A DNA stretch of 64,000 nucleotides from Bradyrhizobium sp. C9 (lineage in GTDB: Bacteria; Pseudomonadota; Alphaproteobacteria; Rhizobiales; Xanthobacteraceae). Under the pieces are notes generated by a model. The model was not told the DNA's origin, ran no database searches, and was given only the letters and a program-made list of their open reading frames with translations. Positions 1-8,227 of this stretch are shown one piece after another (positions within the stretch are counted from its first letter, which is position 1; every line of letters begins with the position of its first letter). The translations under genes were made by a program, and so were the position numbers. The stretch spans positions 1 through 64,000 of the forward strand of contig NZ_NWTG01000031.1 of assembly GCF_002532045.1 (NCBI RefSeq), given 5' to 3'.

Positions 1-760
1 TCAGCGTGAACACCGTGGTGCCGCCCGCGGTCGCGGTCAGCGTCTCGACGCCGCCTGCGATCGTCACCGCATAGGTCAGCGCCACGCCGCCCGAGGTCAG
101 GCCCTGCGCCGTCAGGCTGCTGGTGCCCGAGGAGAAGGAGTAGTGCAGCGGGGTGTCCGCACCGGCAAAGAACAGCGCCGACACGTTGCCATGCGCCGAA
201 GCCGGCGCAGCCGCAACCTCACCCGGCGCCAGCGCGCCAGGCAGCGAGTCTTCGTCCACGGTGCCGGTCAGCACCGTCGCGGTCGCAACCGGGATGTCGT
301 CGATCACGGTGATCGCCAGCGAACCGGTCGCCACGACGCTGTCGCCATCGGCATCCGTCGCCTGGATCACCGAGCCAAGCCCGATCACAAGATTATTCTC
401 GCCACCGCCGGCGGGATGGTCGAGATGCGCATCGAGCGTGAAGGTGTAGGCGCCGGTGGTCTCGTTCAGCGTCAGCGTGAACACCGTGGTGCCGCCTGCC
501 TTCGCCGTCAGCGTCTCCGTGCCACTGCCGACGCCGCTCACCGCATAGCTCAGCGCAACACCGCCGGACGACAGATTCTCCGCCGTGAGACTGGCTAGGC
601 TCGAGGTGAAGGAGAAGCTCAATGGGGCATCCGCCCCCGATACGAACAACGCCGAGACGTTGCCGTTCGCCGTCGCCGGCGCAGCCGCCACCTCACCCGG
701 CGCCAACGCACCGGGAAGGGAATCTTCGTCGACCGCCCCAACCAGACTCGCATTGATCGC
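1..760 (-). repeat. 471-bp tandem coding repeats of the giant protein
   Basis: Bases 1-25 recur almost exactly at 472-496, and the segment around 150-290 recurs at about 620-760 with roughly 80-85% identity by eye. The period is therefore 471 bp, or 157 residues. Each unit carries one ValAspGluAsp-Ser-Leu-Pro start motif and one Thr-Thr-Val-Phe-Thr-Leu strand. The array continues past the window edge, so the copy number is unknown. Confidence 0.8.
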
Positions 761-1819
761 AAGCGGACCATCATCAAGGATCGTCAGATGCGAACCGACA
801 TCGGTGGTCGCGGTTGCGGACTGGCCGAAATTGTCCGTCACCGTCGCGGTCAGCGTGACCAGGCCGGACGCCAGCGAAATGCCTTCATTGAAGTCACCAG
901 GCGTCAACTCATGAACTGCGCGCAGATCCGTCAGCGTCACATGGCCCGTGGTATCAACCGCAACGGTGAAGACGAGATCGCCACCGATGGCCGTGCGTCC
1001 TTCCACCACGCCGGCCGCGTTGACCGTCAGCAGCACGTGCTGACCGGTCCCGGAATCGATCAGACCGGAGTCGGCGTGCGGCGAACTGATGGACAACGCA
1101 TAGGTCAGCGATTGCTGGCCGCCCGGCACGACGACGTTGAACGACACCTGCACAGTCGCAACCGTTACCCCTGCCGGCCCCTGTCCCGAGCCGGCGACGC
1201 CGTGGTTGGTCGCAGCAGTCAGGAAGCTCTCGTCGACGATCAGTTGCGGCACAAGACCGCCGGAAATGGTCGGAGGCGGAGCGGTCCCGGTGAGCACAAA
1301 GCCGGTCGGCAGCGTGATCGTGAAGCCCGGCAGCTCTTCGTTTCCAGCCAACGTATTGGTGCCCACGGGGCCCAGCGGATCAACCGCGAACGGGCTGAAA
1401 TTCGCACCGCTCGCCTGCGCGTTGCCGTTCGAGTTGCCGCCATTGTCGGCCGCCGGCAACACGGAGGAATCAGTGCTGATCGGAAACAGGCTTGCAAACT
1501 CCTGCACCGAGACGTCGCGACCGGGCGCCATCTCGATGGTGACGTTGTTCTGCCCGTCCGCGCGGGAGTCGAAGAACGGCTCAACCGTGACGGTCGACTG
1601 GTTGTCGAACAGGATGATCAGCTTTTCGCCGATATGAACCAGCGTGATCTTTTCATTGGCGATCGACGAGAAGTCGACCTTCGCCTTCTGGTCGTATCCA
1701 AGATTGACGATGACGGCCTGATCCGTCAGTGGCTTCGTCAGCTTGTAAACTCGTACGGGAGCCGAATTGTTGGAATTGCCGGTGCCGGTAGCCTGAGCGA
1801 CCTGAAACGTTCCCTGCAT
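1..1819 (-). CDS. Giant repeat protein of type I secretion class, N-terminal part
   Basis: Partial gene: 606 residues from the start codon to the window edge, with no stop. The ATG at 1819 is preceded by GGAG about seven bases upstream. The first ~110 residues form a compact N-terminal region (starts MQGTFQVAQATGTG), followed by Ala/Gly/Asn-rich linkers. From about residue 220 on there are acidic, Thr/Val-rich beta-sandwich repeats of the VCBS / T1SS-143 (DUF5801) kind, with the recurring signature VDEDSLPGALAPGEVAAAPA. There is no Sec signal peptide. That fits a type I secreted protein whose C-terminal RTX signal lies outside the window. Probable role is a surface adhesin or biofilm protein; this is inferred from family only. 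No type I exporter genes are visible. Confidence 0.75.
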   Translation of the reverse strand, partial: MQGTFQVAQATGTGNSNNSAPVRVYKLTKPLTDQAVIVNLGYDQKAKVDFSSIANEKITLVHIGEKLIILFDNQSTVTVEPFFDSRADGQNNVTIEMAPGRDVSVQEFASLFPISTDSSVLPAADNGGNSNGNAQASGANFSPFAVDPLGPVGTNTLAGNEELPGFTITLPTGFVLTGTAPPPTISGGLVPQLIVDESFLTAATNHGVAGSGQGPAGVTVATVQVSFNVVVPGGQQSLTYALSISSPHADSGLIDSGTGQHVLLTVNAAGVVEGRTAIGGDLVFTVAVDTTGHVTLTDLRAVHELTPGDFNEGISLASGLVTLTATVTDNFGQSATATTDVGSHLTILDDGPLAINASLVGAVDEDSLPGALAPGEVAAAPATANGNVSALFVSGADAPLSFSFTSSLASLTAENLSSGGVALSYAVSGVGSGTETLTAKAGGTTVFTLTLNETTGAYTFTLDAHLDHPAGGGENNLVIGLGSVIQATDADGDSVVATGSLAITVIDDIPVATATVLTGTVDEDSLPGALAPGEVAAAPASAHGNVSALFFAGADTPLHYSFSSGTSSLTAQGLTSGGVALTYAVTIAGGVETLTATAGGTTVFTL

Positions 1820-1873
1820 TATCAACTCCGCATAAATGCGTTTAGAGGAAAAATTGTAGAAAAATTTAGTTTT

Positions 1874-1902
1874 AGGCTATTGTTAACCCTCCCCCCGGTC
1901 AA
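1874..1902 (-). promoter_or_regulatory. Candidate sigma-70 promoter of the giant protein gene
   Basis: On the minus strand, TTGACC (1902-1897) is followed after 17 bases by TAGCCT (1879-1874), in an unusually AT-rich intergenic patch (about 1820-1930). It would give a leader of about 50 bases. The -35 match is good and the -10 match is weak, so this is tentative. Confidence 0.3.
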
Positions 1903-2054
1903 GGAATGTATTTGGTTAATCAATGCTTTCCGTCGAAGTGTGGTAAAGATCGGACAGGTCGGCGCTGCAAGAACAACGGCTTAGCCCGTTTGAGTTGGTC
2001 GAAAGGCAGTATTTGTCCGGCCCCGTTCGTTCTCGCCGGCTATTGGAGCGCTCG

Positions 2055-2498
2055 ATGCGGGTGATTCTTCTTCTGGCTTGTGCCGCCGTCTTGATTTGGG
2101 ACTCCTTCGGCGCGGTGGCCGCGCAAGCCCCGCAACCACCCGTCCCGCGCGAGACCACGGTCGAGCGCCAGGTTCAGGCCCTGGCCAACCGGGACACCCA
2201 GATCGGCCTCTACCTCAACGTGCTGCCTGACTGCACGTCGGGACCGCTGCCAACCATCCGGCTGGTCAGCCCACCCACCGCCGGGAAGGTCGTGGTGAAG
2301 TCAGCGAAGGCCAAGGCCACCAATTACAAGGCCTGCCTGGCGCTCGAAGTGCCCGCCTATGTCGCCTTCTACAAGGCGCCGCCCGAATTCCTCGGTGACG
2401 ACGCCTTGACCCTCGAGGTCAAGTATCAAGGCGGCCGCACCGAAATTCAGAAAATCACCGTCAAGGTGAGCGGGCCGGGCAACCAGCAAAAGATCTGA
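2055..2498 (+). CDS. Small exported protein of unknown function
   Basis: 147 residues. The ATG at 2055 is chosen because GGAG lies seven bases upstream and because the protein then begins with a typical signal peptide (MRVILLLACAAVLIW, ending near Ala-Val-Ala-Ala-Gln). The mature part is rich in beta-strand-forming residues, has two cysteines that could form one disulfide, and ends in a Leu-Glu-Val-Lys-Tyr-Gln-Gly-Gly stretch like the last strands of an Ig-like domain. I do not recognise the family. It is transcribed away from the giant repeat protein gene and converges with the next gene. Confidence 0.7.
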   Translation: MRVILLLACAAVLIWDSFGAVAAQAPQPPVPRETTVERQVQALANRDTQIGLYLNVLPDCTSGPLPTIRLVSPPTAGKVVVKSAKAKATNYKACLALEVPAYVAFYKAPPEFLGDDALTLEVKYQGGRTEIQKITVKVSGPGNQQKI

Positions 2499-2545
2499 TC
2501 GCGCCGCCGGCGATCTTCAATGCGCGTCCCTGCAGGGGTGCGCAT
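2497..2545. terminator. Two inverted repeats between convergent genes
   Basis: GATCGC...GCGATC (2497-2515) overlaps the stop codon of the upstream gene. It is followed by a longer hairpin at 2520-2545, with outer arms ATGCGC/GCGCAT and a CCCTGCAGGG core. There is no clear T-run, so a bidirectional terminator is plausible but unproven. Confidence 0.35.
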
Positions 2546-2578
2546 CGGCATCCAGGCGTTGCGGGCCCGGGGACCGCC

Positions 2579-3136
2579 TCAGAGCGGCTCGCCGTCGGCC
2601 GTTTCCTGCTCGACGTCGGGCGCAATCTCGCTCGGTCCGGCTGCCGGCCGGCCAAGCTGTGCCCGGTCCTCCTGGCAATCGCTGATCCGGCGGGCGACCA
2701 CCCGGTCCATCCGCGGCGCCTGGCCGTGCACCTCGTTGACCTCGGTATAGGCCTCGTCGCTCAGCACCGTGATGACGGTGCTGACCGGCCCCATATAGTC
2801 GCAGCGGTTGGAGAAGACGTACCTGTTGCTGATCTTCTCCGGCCTTGACGAATGACAATTTCCGATCGACGGGGATGCGAACGTCGCCTTCATTGCCTGG
2901 GTCGGGTCGACACACCGTGTCATCTCGCGCTCGAGCAGCTTTTGCCGGACGTTCGAGGGCGAGACCAATTCCAGCGTCCGCGTGAATCGCCACATCCCCC
3001 TTCGGAATGTCGGCCCGCTGAAGCTCTCCTCAGCCGCCGCGCCGTGGGATGCGAGCAAAGACAAAGCAACGGTGGCCACGACGCCAAGCGTGCATGCGAA
3101 GACCTTCGACTGCCCGAAGCCCCCACGCGAAGTCAT
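2579..3136 (-). CDS. Exported DUF3617-like protein, copy 1
   Basis: 185 residues from the ATG at 3136. An in-frame ATG further upstream would put 11 basic residues before the signal peptide and is less likely. The signal peptide is followed by a conserved core: Gly-Met-Trp-Arg-Phe-Thr near residue 50, Thr-Arg-Cys-Val-Asp-Pro, a second cysteine in Gly-Asn-Cys, then Asn-Arg-Cys-Asp-Tyr-Met-Gly-Pro-Val-Ser-Thr-Val-Ile-Thr-Val. This pattern (Trp-x-Phe start, paired cysteines, a closing beta sheet) resembles the DUF3617 family of periplasmic proteins of unknown function. A close paralogue lies immediately upstream on the same strand. Confidence 0.7.
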   Translation of the reverse strand: MTSRGGFGQSKVFACTLGVVATVALSLLASHGAAAEESFSGPTFRRGMWRFTRTLELVSPSNVRQKLLEREMTRCVDPTQAMKATFASPSIGNCHSSRPEKISNRYVFSNRCDYMGPVSTVITVLSDEAYTEVNEVHGQAPRMDRVVARRISDCQEDRAQLGRPAAGPSEIAPDVEQETADGEPL

Positions 3137-3429
3137 TCGTTGAATCCTTGTCGGCTGCACGATGCGCATCGCGTGACTTCACTTGAAGCACGCCTCACCT
3201 CACTTCATTCCAGAACACTTCACGTTAAAGTCGAGTAAACACTCGCCCTTTTGGCTGGAGTTCTCCGCCGTCAAGACTCCACCCGGCGCGAAGCACGATC
3301 AAGGCCGGCTGCGGAAAACCCGCTCCGGAAAAATACGGTCCGCCCTCCGGAGCCCGTCGCGAACCAGGCCCAAGCTCCAGCCTTCGAAGAGCCTGATGCT
3401 GGCAAGCTGCCTCGGCTGATCAAGGGCTA

Positions 3430-3972
3430 TTACTGCAAACGCGCCGCAGCGGATTTTTCGGTGTTGGCAACGCCGCCATCGTCGCAGTCGCCGATCCTCG
3501 TCGCGACCACCGTATCGGTCCTCGGATGCTCACCGGTGCTGACCTCGTTGAGCTCGGTATACGCTTCGTCGCTGCGCACGGTGATCACGGTGCTGACCGC
3601 GCCCATGTAATCGCACCGATGCCCGAAGGTGTACTGATTCCCGACCTTTTCAGGCTTGTCCGAGACGCAGCTTCCGACCGGGTCTGGCGAGAAGGTCGCC
3701 TTCATGGCGAAAGTCGGGTCGACGCAGCGCGTCGTTTCCGCGTTGACCACCCGGTACTTGAAATTCTTGTTTGCGCTCTTGACGACGTCGAGCGTCCGAA
3801 TGAAGCGCCACAAGCCCTTGCGAAAGCTCGGGCCGGAGAACGATTGATCGGCTTGAGCGGGCTGAGCCGCTGCTGCCCGGCCGTTCGGTTGAGGAGATGG
3901 CGTCTGCGCATGTGCCGCAGGAACGATCATCAAGGCGAGCAGCGAACCTGCAATGGCACCACGGAAGTTCAT
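3430..3972 (-). CDS. Exported DUF3617-like protein, copy 2
   Basis: 180 residues. The ATG at 3972 has a GGGGGTGGGA purine run directly upstream and begins a clear signal peptide ending Ala-His-Ala-Gln. The core aligns with copy 1 throughout (SFSGPSFRKGLWRFIRTLD; TRCVDPTFAMKATF; HRCDYMGAVSTVITV; SDEAYTELNEV), so the two are tandem duplicates. The linker after the signal peptide and the C-terminus have diverged. All conserved cysteines are kept, suggesting both are functional periplasmic proteins. Function unknown. Confidence 0.7.
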   Translation of the reverse strand: MNFRGAIAGSLLALMIVPAAHAQTPSPQPNGRAAAAQPAQADQSFSGPSFRKGLWRFIRTLDVVKSANKNFKYRVVNAETTRCVDPTFAMKATFSPDPVGSCVSDKPEKVGNQYTFGHRCDYMGAVSTVITVRSDEAYTELNEVSTGEHPRTDTVVATRIGDCDDGGVANTEKSAAARLQ

Positions 3973-4303
3973 TCCCACCCCCGATATTCGCCCCAAAAAC
4001 CCGTTCGCGATGCGATCTGGTCAGGCGCTTGAAGCAGTCCCTGCGAAACGACTCAACTACCCCTCACCACTTGCAGGCCAATTGTGGCCAGTAAAGGCAC
4101 GTTGTCGCAGCCGGACAGCCTCCGGCTTAATTCCGTTCCACTGCAGCAAACTTGCAACACCTAACGCCGAATCCTCAAGTGATTGCTACGATCCGCCGCG
4201 CTGCACCAGGCGGAGCGGTTTGACCTTGGAGGTTTTTTTTGCTCATTTAGCGCGAGATATTTTTGCTCAATTACTTAGCCTATCGCTGGACGAGGGGGCA
4301 CTG
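3973..4303. promoter_or_regulatory. Divergent intergenic region with a spaced direct repeat
   Basis: This 331-base gap separates the minus-strand DUF3617-like gene from the plus-strand gene at 4304. Its right end is AT-rich. TTTTTGCTCA occurs twice (4236-4245 and 4260-4269) with a 24-base period, just upstream of the plus-strand gene. That could be a regulator binding site. No coding sequence is evident. Confidence 0.35.
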
Positions 4304-4675
4304 ATGCGTATTCGGATTTGCTACATGGTGGCGGGCATGTTGGCCTTGGGCGCAACGCTATCAGCCGCTTCCCGGCCGGCGGCGGCCGCGGACCTCGGCC
4401 TGGTTACCAAGGCACCGGTAGGCACCTGCTCCGAGATCGTCTTCACCTGCGAGAACGGCCATCAATATCCGCTCTGCCCGCGCGCCGTGTCGGTCGAGGG
4501 CGAAGTCGTCACGGCCTCGCTGCTGACCGGCCATGGCGGCGTGCATGTGCGGCTGGTGCCGATGGGAGTCGGTTATCGCTATGCTGGTCACGGCGTATGG
4601 CTGGACGGCTTCCGGGAGAACGCGTTGCTCAACTTCGGCAAGCACCACCAGGTGGCCTGCGCCATCGCGCACTGA
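4304..4675 (+). CDS. Small exported protein of unknown function
   Basis: 123 residues. The ATG at 4304 has a GAGGGGG ribosome-binding site; earlier in-frame starts would give an implausible basic extension. A signal peptide (about residues 1-30, ending Ala-Ala-Ala-Asp) precedes a mature part with four cysteines, including Gly-Thr-Cys-Ser and Phe-Thr-Cys-Glu-Asn-Gly. Two disulfides in the periplasm are likely. I do not recognise the family. Divergent from the paired DUF3617-like genes. Confidence 0.65.
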   Translation: MRIRICYMVAGMLALGATLSAASRPAAAADLGLVTKAPVGTCSEIVFTCENGHQYPLCPRAVSVEGEVVTASLLTGHGGVHVRLVPMGVGYRYAGHGVWLDGFRENALLNFGKHHQVACAIAH

Positions 4676-4805
4676 TCAAAGCCTGATCCGGAAAACCACG
4701 AAGCAGCCTTCCCTCGCGACAAGCGCTCCGCGCTTGCGCGGGGCTCGTGCCCAAACAAGACGGTCAAACGACAGCGTTCAGCCCGGTCCTACTGCGCGCT
4801 CTGCG

Positions 4806-4817
4806 CCCCCCCCCCCC
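4806..4817. repeat. Twelve-base C homopolymer
   Basis: An uninterrupted run of 12 C in the intergenic space between 4675 and 4859. Such tracts can slip during replication, but this one lies downstream of both flanking genes, so no phase-variable role is evident. Confidence 0.6.
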
Positions 4818-4858
4818 GGCTGGGGTGACACGAAGCACGTCGTAAAGCCGGCCGCTCC

Positions 4859-5119
4859 TCAGCCCTTGGTGCGGAGCACAGCGCGCGATGAGCGCGAGAA
4901 CATATACGCCTTCGGATAGACGTAGACCGGACAGTGGTCCTGCCACTGATACAGCTGCCAATTCCATTTCCAGCAGCCCTGCTCGATCTGAGGCTCCTGC
5001 ACGTAGTCCAGCCGGTACGGCGGATCGCCAAACGGATAGTCGCCGCATCGCGCCGCCGTCGATGACAGAACGACCATTGAAGCGGCCGCGGCAATGATCA
5101 CAGAAAATGACTTGTTCAT
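4859..5119 (-). CDS. Very small exported protein, Trp/Tyr-rich
   Basis: 86 residues. The ATG at 5119 follows a GAGGGG site. There is a signal peptide (MNKSFSVIIAAAASMVVLSS) and then a mature part unusually rich in Trp and Tyr (Cys-Trp-Lys-Trp-Asn-Trp-Gln-Leu-Tyr) with cysteines in Gln-Gly-Cys-Trp and Asp-His-Cys-Pro. Family not recognised. It may be transcribed alone. Confidence 0.6.
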   Translation of the reverse strand: MNKSFSVIIAAAASMVVLSSTAARCGDYPFGDPPYRLDYVQEPQIEQGCWKWNWQLYQWQDHCPVYVYPKAYMFSRSSRAVLRTKG

Positions 5120-5217
5120 AACGCCCCTCGATCGAATGACGTGACGACGCGAGAGTGCCAAATCCGCCGGTCCTTATCAAGGTGCAGGCCGCCTGCGCCG
5201 CGACGTCGACCGGCCGT

Positions 5218-5988
5218 CTACACGGCGCGATTCTGTGTCGGCGAGCGGCCGCCGCCATCGGCGACCAGCACCGCTCCGGTCACGAAGGACGCCTCGTCCG
5301 AGGCCAGGAACAGGCAGCACGCCGCGATCTCGGCGGGCTCGGCCATCCGGCCCAGCGCGATCCGCCGTTCGACGCTACGAAACTCGGCGTCGGGCGCGGT
5401 GCCGTTCTGGTCCGCGAGCAGCTGCATTTCATAGGCGCTCATCGGCGTCCGCACCCAGCCGGGCGCCACCGCATTGGCGCGAATCCCCTCGGCGCCGTGG
5501 GCATAGGCCAGCGACCGGGTATAGGCGACGACGGCCGCCTTGCTCGCGGCGTAGCTTGCGCTGTCCGGGCTGGCGTTGAACGCGGCAACCGAGGAGATGT
5601 TCACGATCGCTCCGCCGCGCTGCCGGAGCAGCGGCAGCGATGCCCGGCAGACCCGCATGGTCCCCGTGAGGTTGACGTCGAGCGTTCTGGCCCAGACCTC
5701 GTCGGAGACGCTGGCAGGCTGATCCGGCACGATCAGGCCGGCGGCGTTGACGACGATATCAAGCCACGCGCCGCAGGCGGCGACGGCGTTGGCAATGTCG
5801 TCCGGCCGCGTGACGTCGCCATGGACCGCCTGCGCGCCGCACTCCGCCGCGGCTGCTTGCAACTCGGCCTCACCGAGCCCGAACAGCACGACGCGCGCGC
5901 CGCTCAGCGCCAGCAGCGCCGCCGTGGCCCGGCCGATTCCCGTGGCCGCGCCCGTCACCAGCGCCGTCTTTCCGTCCAGCCGCGGCAT
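5218..5988 (-). CDS. SDR family oxidoreductase
   Basis: 256 residues from the ATG at 5988. Classical short-chain dehydrogenase: the NAD(P)-binding TGxxxGxG motif appears as Val-Thr-Gly-Ala-Ala-Thr-Gly-Ile-Gly (residues 11-19), Asn-Ala-Ala-Gly stabilises the central sheet, the catalytic Ser is in Asn-Ile-Ser-Ser and the Tyr-Ala-Ala-Ser-Lys pair follows. The C-terminal GAVLVADGG is typical. It is the last gene of a four-gene minus-strand operon with a second SDR, a class III aminotransferase and an aldehyde dehydrogenase. It probably oxidises or reduces a hydroxy/keto intermediate of that pathway. Substrate unknown. Confidence 0.88.
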   Translation of the reverse strand: MPRLDGKTALVTGAATGIGRATAALLALSGARVVLFGLGEAELQAAAAECGAQAVHGDVTRPDDIANAVAACGAWLDIVVNAAGLIVPDQPASVSDEVWARTLDVNLTGTMRVCRASLPLLRQRGGAIVNISSVAAFNASPDSASYAASKAAVVAYTRSLAYAHGAEGIRANAVAPGWVRTPMSAYEMQLLADQNGTAPDAEFRSVERRIALGRMAEPAEIAACCLFLASDEASFVTGAVLVADGGGRSPTQNRAV

Positions 5989-6041
5989 CAGAGCGTGATC
6001 CGGAGAAGTGGAAGCCGGTTTTCCGAAAAGATCATGCTCAT

Positions 6042-6839
6042 CTAGGCTCCCCACTGCCGTTCGACGGCAAATCCGGTCTCCGGCAAGGTCGAACCGCCGT
6101 CGACGACGATGGTCTGCCCGGTGACATATCCGGCCTCGGTGGAGGCGAGATAGAGCATCGCGCACGCGATGTCGTCGGCGCTCCCCATGTGCCCCATCGG
6201 GATGAAGCGCTCGAGCTTCGCCTTGTTCTCCGGCGCGCTCATGGTGCCGCGGCCCGGCTTCTCGATGAAGCCGGCTTCGACGCCGTTGACGGTGATGCCG
6301 TCGCGCGCCAGTTCGAATGCAGCGCCGCGGATGAATGCGTTCACGCCGGCCTTCGCCGCCGAGTAGTGCGCGCCGCCGCCCATCGCGACCCGCGCCGAGA
6401 CCGAGGATGTCACCAGAATGCGTCCGAAGCTGACGGCGCGCATATGCGGGATTGCGGCCTGCGCGAGCCAGATGCTGGCGCTGAGATTCAGCGCCAGCGT
6501 CTCGTCGAGCTTTGCTTCATCGAGCTCGTCAAGCGAGGCCCACGGGCAACCGCCGGCGTTGTGCACGATGATATCGAGCCGGCCGTATCGAGCGGCGACA
6601 TCGTCAACCATCGCACGCAGGCTGCTACGGTCCAACTTGTCGAACGGAACGCAATGCGCGGTCCGGCCATCAGCCGCCAGCTCGCGCGCCAGCGCCTCGG
6701 CCACATCGAGGGTCCGGTTGGCGATCACCACGGACGCGCCGGCCTGCGCGAGCCGTGTCACGATGGCGGCGCCGATCCCCCTGCCCCCGCCCGTGACGAT
6801 GGCGACCCGGCCGTCAACCTTGAACGGAATCGCCTGCAT
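6042..6839 (-). CDS. SDR family oxidoreductase
   Basis: 265 residues. The ATG at 6839 shares one base with the stop of the upstream aminotransferase (TGATG), indicating translational coupling. Motifs: Val-Thr-Gly-Gly-Gly-Arg-Gly-Ile-Gly for cofactor binding, Asn-Ala-Gly-Gly, catalytic Ser in Val-Thr-Ser-Ser and Tyr-Ser-Ala-Ala-Lys. The C-terminus is GQTIVVDGGSTLP. It is only distantly similar to the neighbouring SDR, so the two probably act on different steps rather than being a recent duplicate. Confidence 0.88.
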   Translation of the reverse strand: MQAIPFKVDGRVAIVTGGGRGIGAAIVTRLAQAGASVVIANRTLDVAEALARELAADGRTAHCVPFDKLDRSSLRAMVDDVAARYGRLDIIVHNAGGCPWASLDELDEAKLDETLALNLSASIWLAQAAIPHMRAVSFGRILVTSSVSARVAMGGGAHYSAAKAGVNAFIRGAAFELARDGITVNGVEAGFIEKPGRGTMSAPENKAKLERFIPMGHMGSADDIACAMLYLASTEAGYVTGQTIVVDGGSTLPETGFAVERQWGA

Positions 6840-8227
6840 CAGATGGCTCCCGCGCCGCCCAGCAAATCGATGAACTCCGCGAACACCGCCGTATGCTTGT
6901 CGACGTCCTGCCCGGATGTTGCCGGACACATCAGCAGCATGGTGTGGAACGGCGTCACCAGAATGCCCTCGTTCATGTAGAACGCATGCAGCAAGGTCTC
7001 GAGATCGGGTTGCCGGCCCGCAATGACGTCGGCGCCGCTGCGAGGCGGCCGTGGCATGAACATGATCTCGGCACGCGCGCCGATCTGCGTGACATGCCAG
7101 GGTGATCCGGCCGCCGCAATCAGCCGGCGCGCCTCCTGCGCGAGCCGGGTCGCGGTCCCGATCATCCGCTCGTAATTCGCGGAGGTCAGGACCTTCTCCA
7201 GCACCGCACGCATGGTCGCGACCGTCAGCGCGTTGCCGGCGAGCGTGCCGCCGAAACCAAGATGCGCGGACTGCCGCTCGCGCGGATTGACATGCGGCAC
7301 GATTTTCCAGAGCCGCTCGGCAATCTCCTGATTGAGGCCGAACACACCGGCGGGAATGCCACCTGCAATCGCCTTGCCGGCGACGAAGATGTCGGGCTCG
7401 AGCCCGTGGCTCTCGGTATAGCCGCCCGGTCCGCAGGACAGCGTATGCGTCTCGTCGATGATGAGCACGGTGCCGGCGCGGCGGGTCAGGTCGCGCAACG
7501 CCTCGTGAAAACCAGGGTCGACGGGGATCATGCCGAAATTCGTCATCAGCGGCTCGGTCAGCACGCAGGCGACGTCGCCCTGAGCCAGCGCCGCCTCGAG
7601 CGCGGCGACATCGTTGAACTCGACGACCCGGCTCACGGCGTCATGATCGATGCCGTTGGGATGGATCATGTTGCGCAGGCCGACCCGGCCGTCGCGGATC
7701 TCGACATGCGCCTCCTCGACTCCGCCGTGGTAGCAGCCGGAGAACACCAGCACCTTGCGCCGGCCGGTGATCATGCGCGAGATGCGGATCGCGGCGCGAT
7801 TGGCATCGGTTGCCGACGTCGTCAGGGTCCAGTATTTCGGACCGAAGCGGCGCGACAGCTCGGCGCCGACCCAGATACTGTCCTCGGTCGGCAGCATCAT
7901 GGTCGCGCCACGCTTGAGCTGATGCAGCGCGGCTTCCGTCACGGCCTCGGGCGCGTGGCCGCACATGCCGCCGGTGTCGCCGAGGCAGAAATCGATGTAG
8001 TCGCGGCCGTCGATGTCCCTGATATGCGCGCCGTGCGCCTCGTCGGCATAGATCGGAAAACCGCCGGCCCAACGCCGCATCCAGTGCGACGGGCCGCCAT
8101 AAAGGTAATGCTGCCGGCCCTCCTGCCAGGCCGCCGCCGATCGCGGATGCAGTGCCCGGAAGCGTTCCTGCTCGGCGTCGAGCAAGCGGTTCAGAACGCC
8201 CGCGCGCTCAGTAGTTGCTGATGTCAT
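6839..8227 (-). CDS. Class III aminotransferase (glutamate-1-semialdehyde aminomutase-like)
   Basis: 462 residues. The ATG at 8227 overlaps the aldehyde dehydrogenase stop by four bases. PLP-dependent fold type I: Ile-Ile-Asp-Glu-Thr-His places the cofactor-binding Asp at residue 258, and Val-Ala-Gly-Lys-Ala-Ile-Ala-Gly-Gly places the Schiff-base Lys at 285. The sequence style (Leu-Gly-Asp-Thr-Gly-Gly-Met-Cys-Gly-His; Tyr-His-Gly-Gly) is closer to the glutamate-1-semialdehyde 2,1-aminomutase branch than to omega-transaminases. Coupling to an aldehyde dehydrogenase suggests it makes or uses an amino-aldehyde. A true heme-pathway role is unlikely in this context. Confidence 0.85.
   Translation of the reverse strand: MTSATTERAGVLNRLLDAEQERFRALHPRSAAAWQEGRQHYLYGGPSHWMRRWAGGFPIYADEAHGAHIRDIDGRDYIDFCLGDTGGMCGHAPEAVTEAALHQLKRGATMMLPTEDSIWVGAELSRRFGPKYWTLTTSATDANRAAIRISRMITGRRKVLVFSGCYHGGVEEAHVEIRDGRVGLRNMIHPNGIDHDAVSRVVEFNDVAALEAALAQGDVACVLTEPLMTNFGMIPVDPGFHEALRDLTRRAGTVLIIDETHTLSCGPGGYTESHGLEPDIFVAGKAIAGGIPAGVFGLNQEIAERLWKIVPHVNPRERQSAHLGFGGTLAGNALTVATMRAVLEKVLTSANYERMIGTATRLAQEARRLIAAAGSPWHVTQIGARAEIMFMPRPPRSGADVIAGRQPDLETLLHAFYMNEGILVTPFHTMLLMCPATSGQDVDKHTAVFAEFIDLLGGAGAI

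Noticed and set aside
143..1984. Plus-strand open frames over the giant repeat protein
   Set aside because: They are antisense to VCBS/T1SS-type repeats and themselves repeat with the same 471-bp period, as shadows would.
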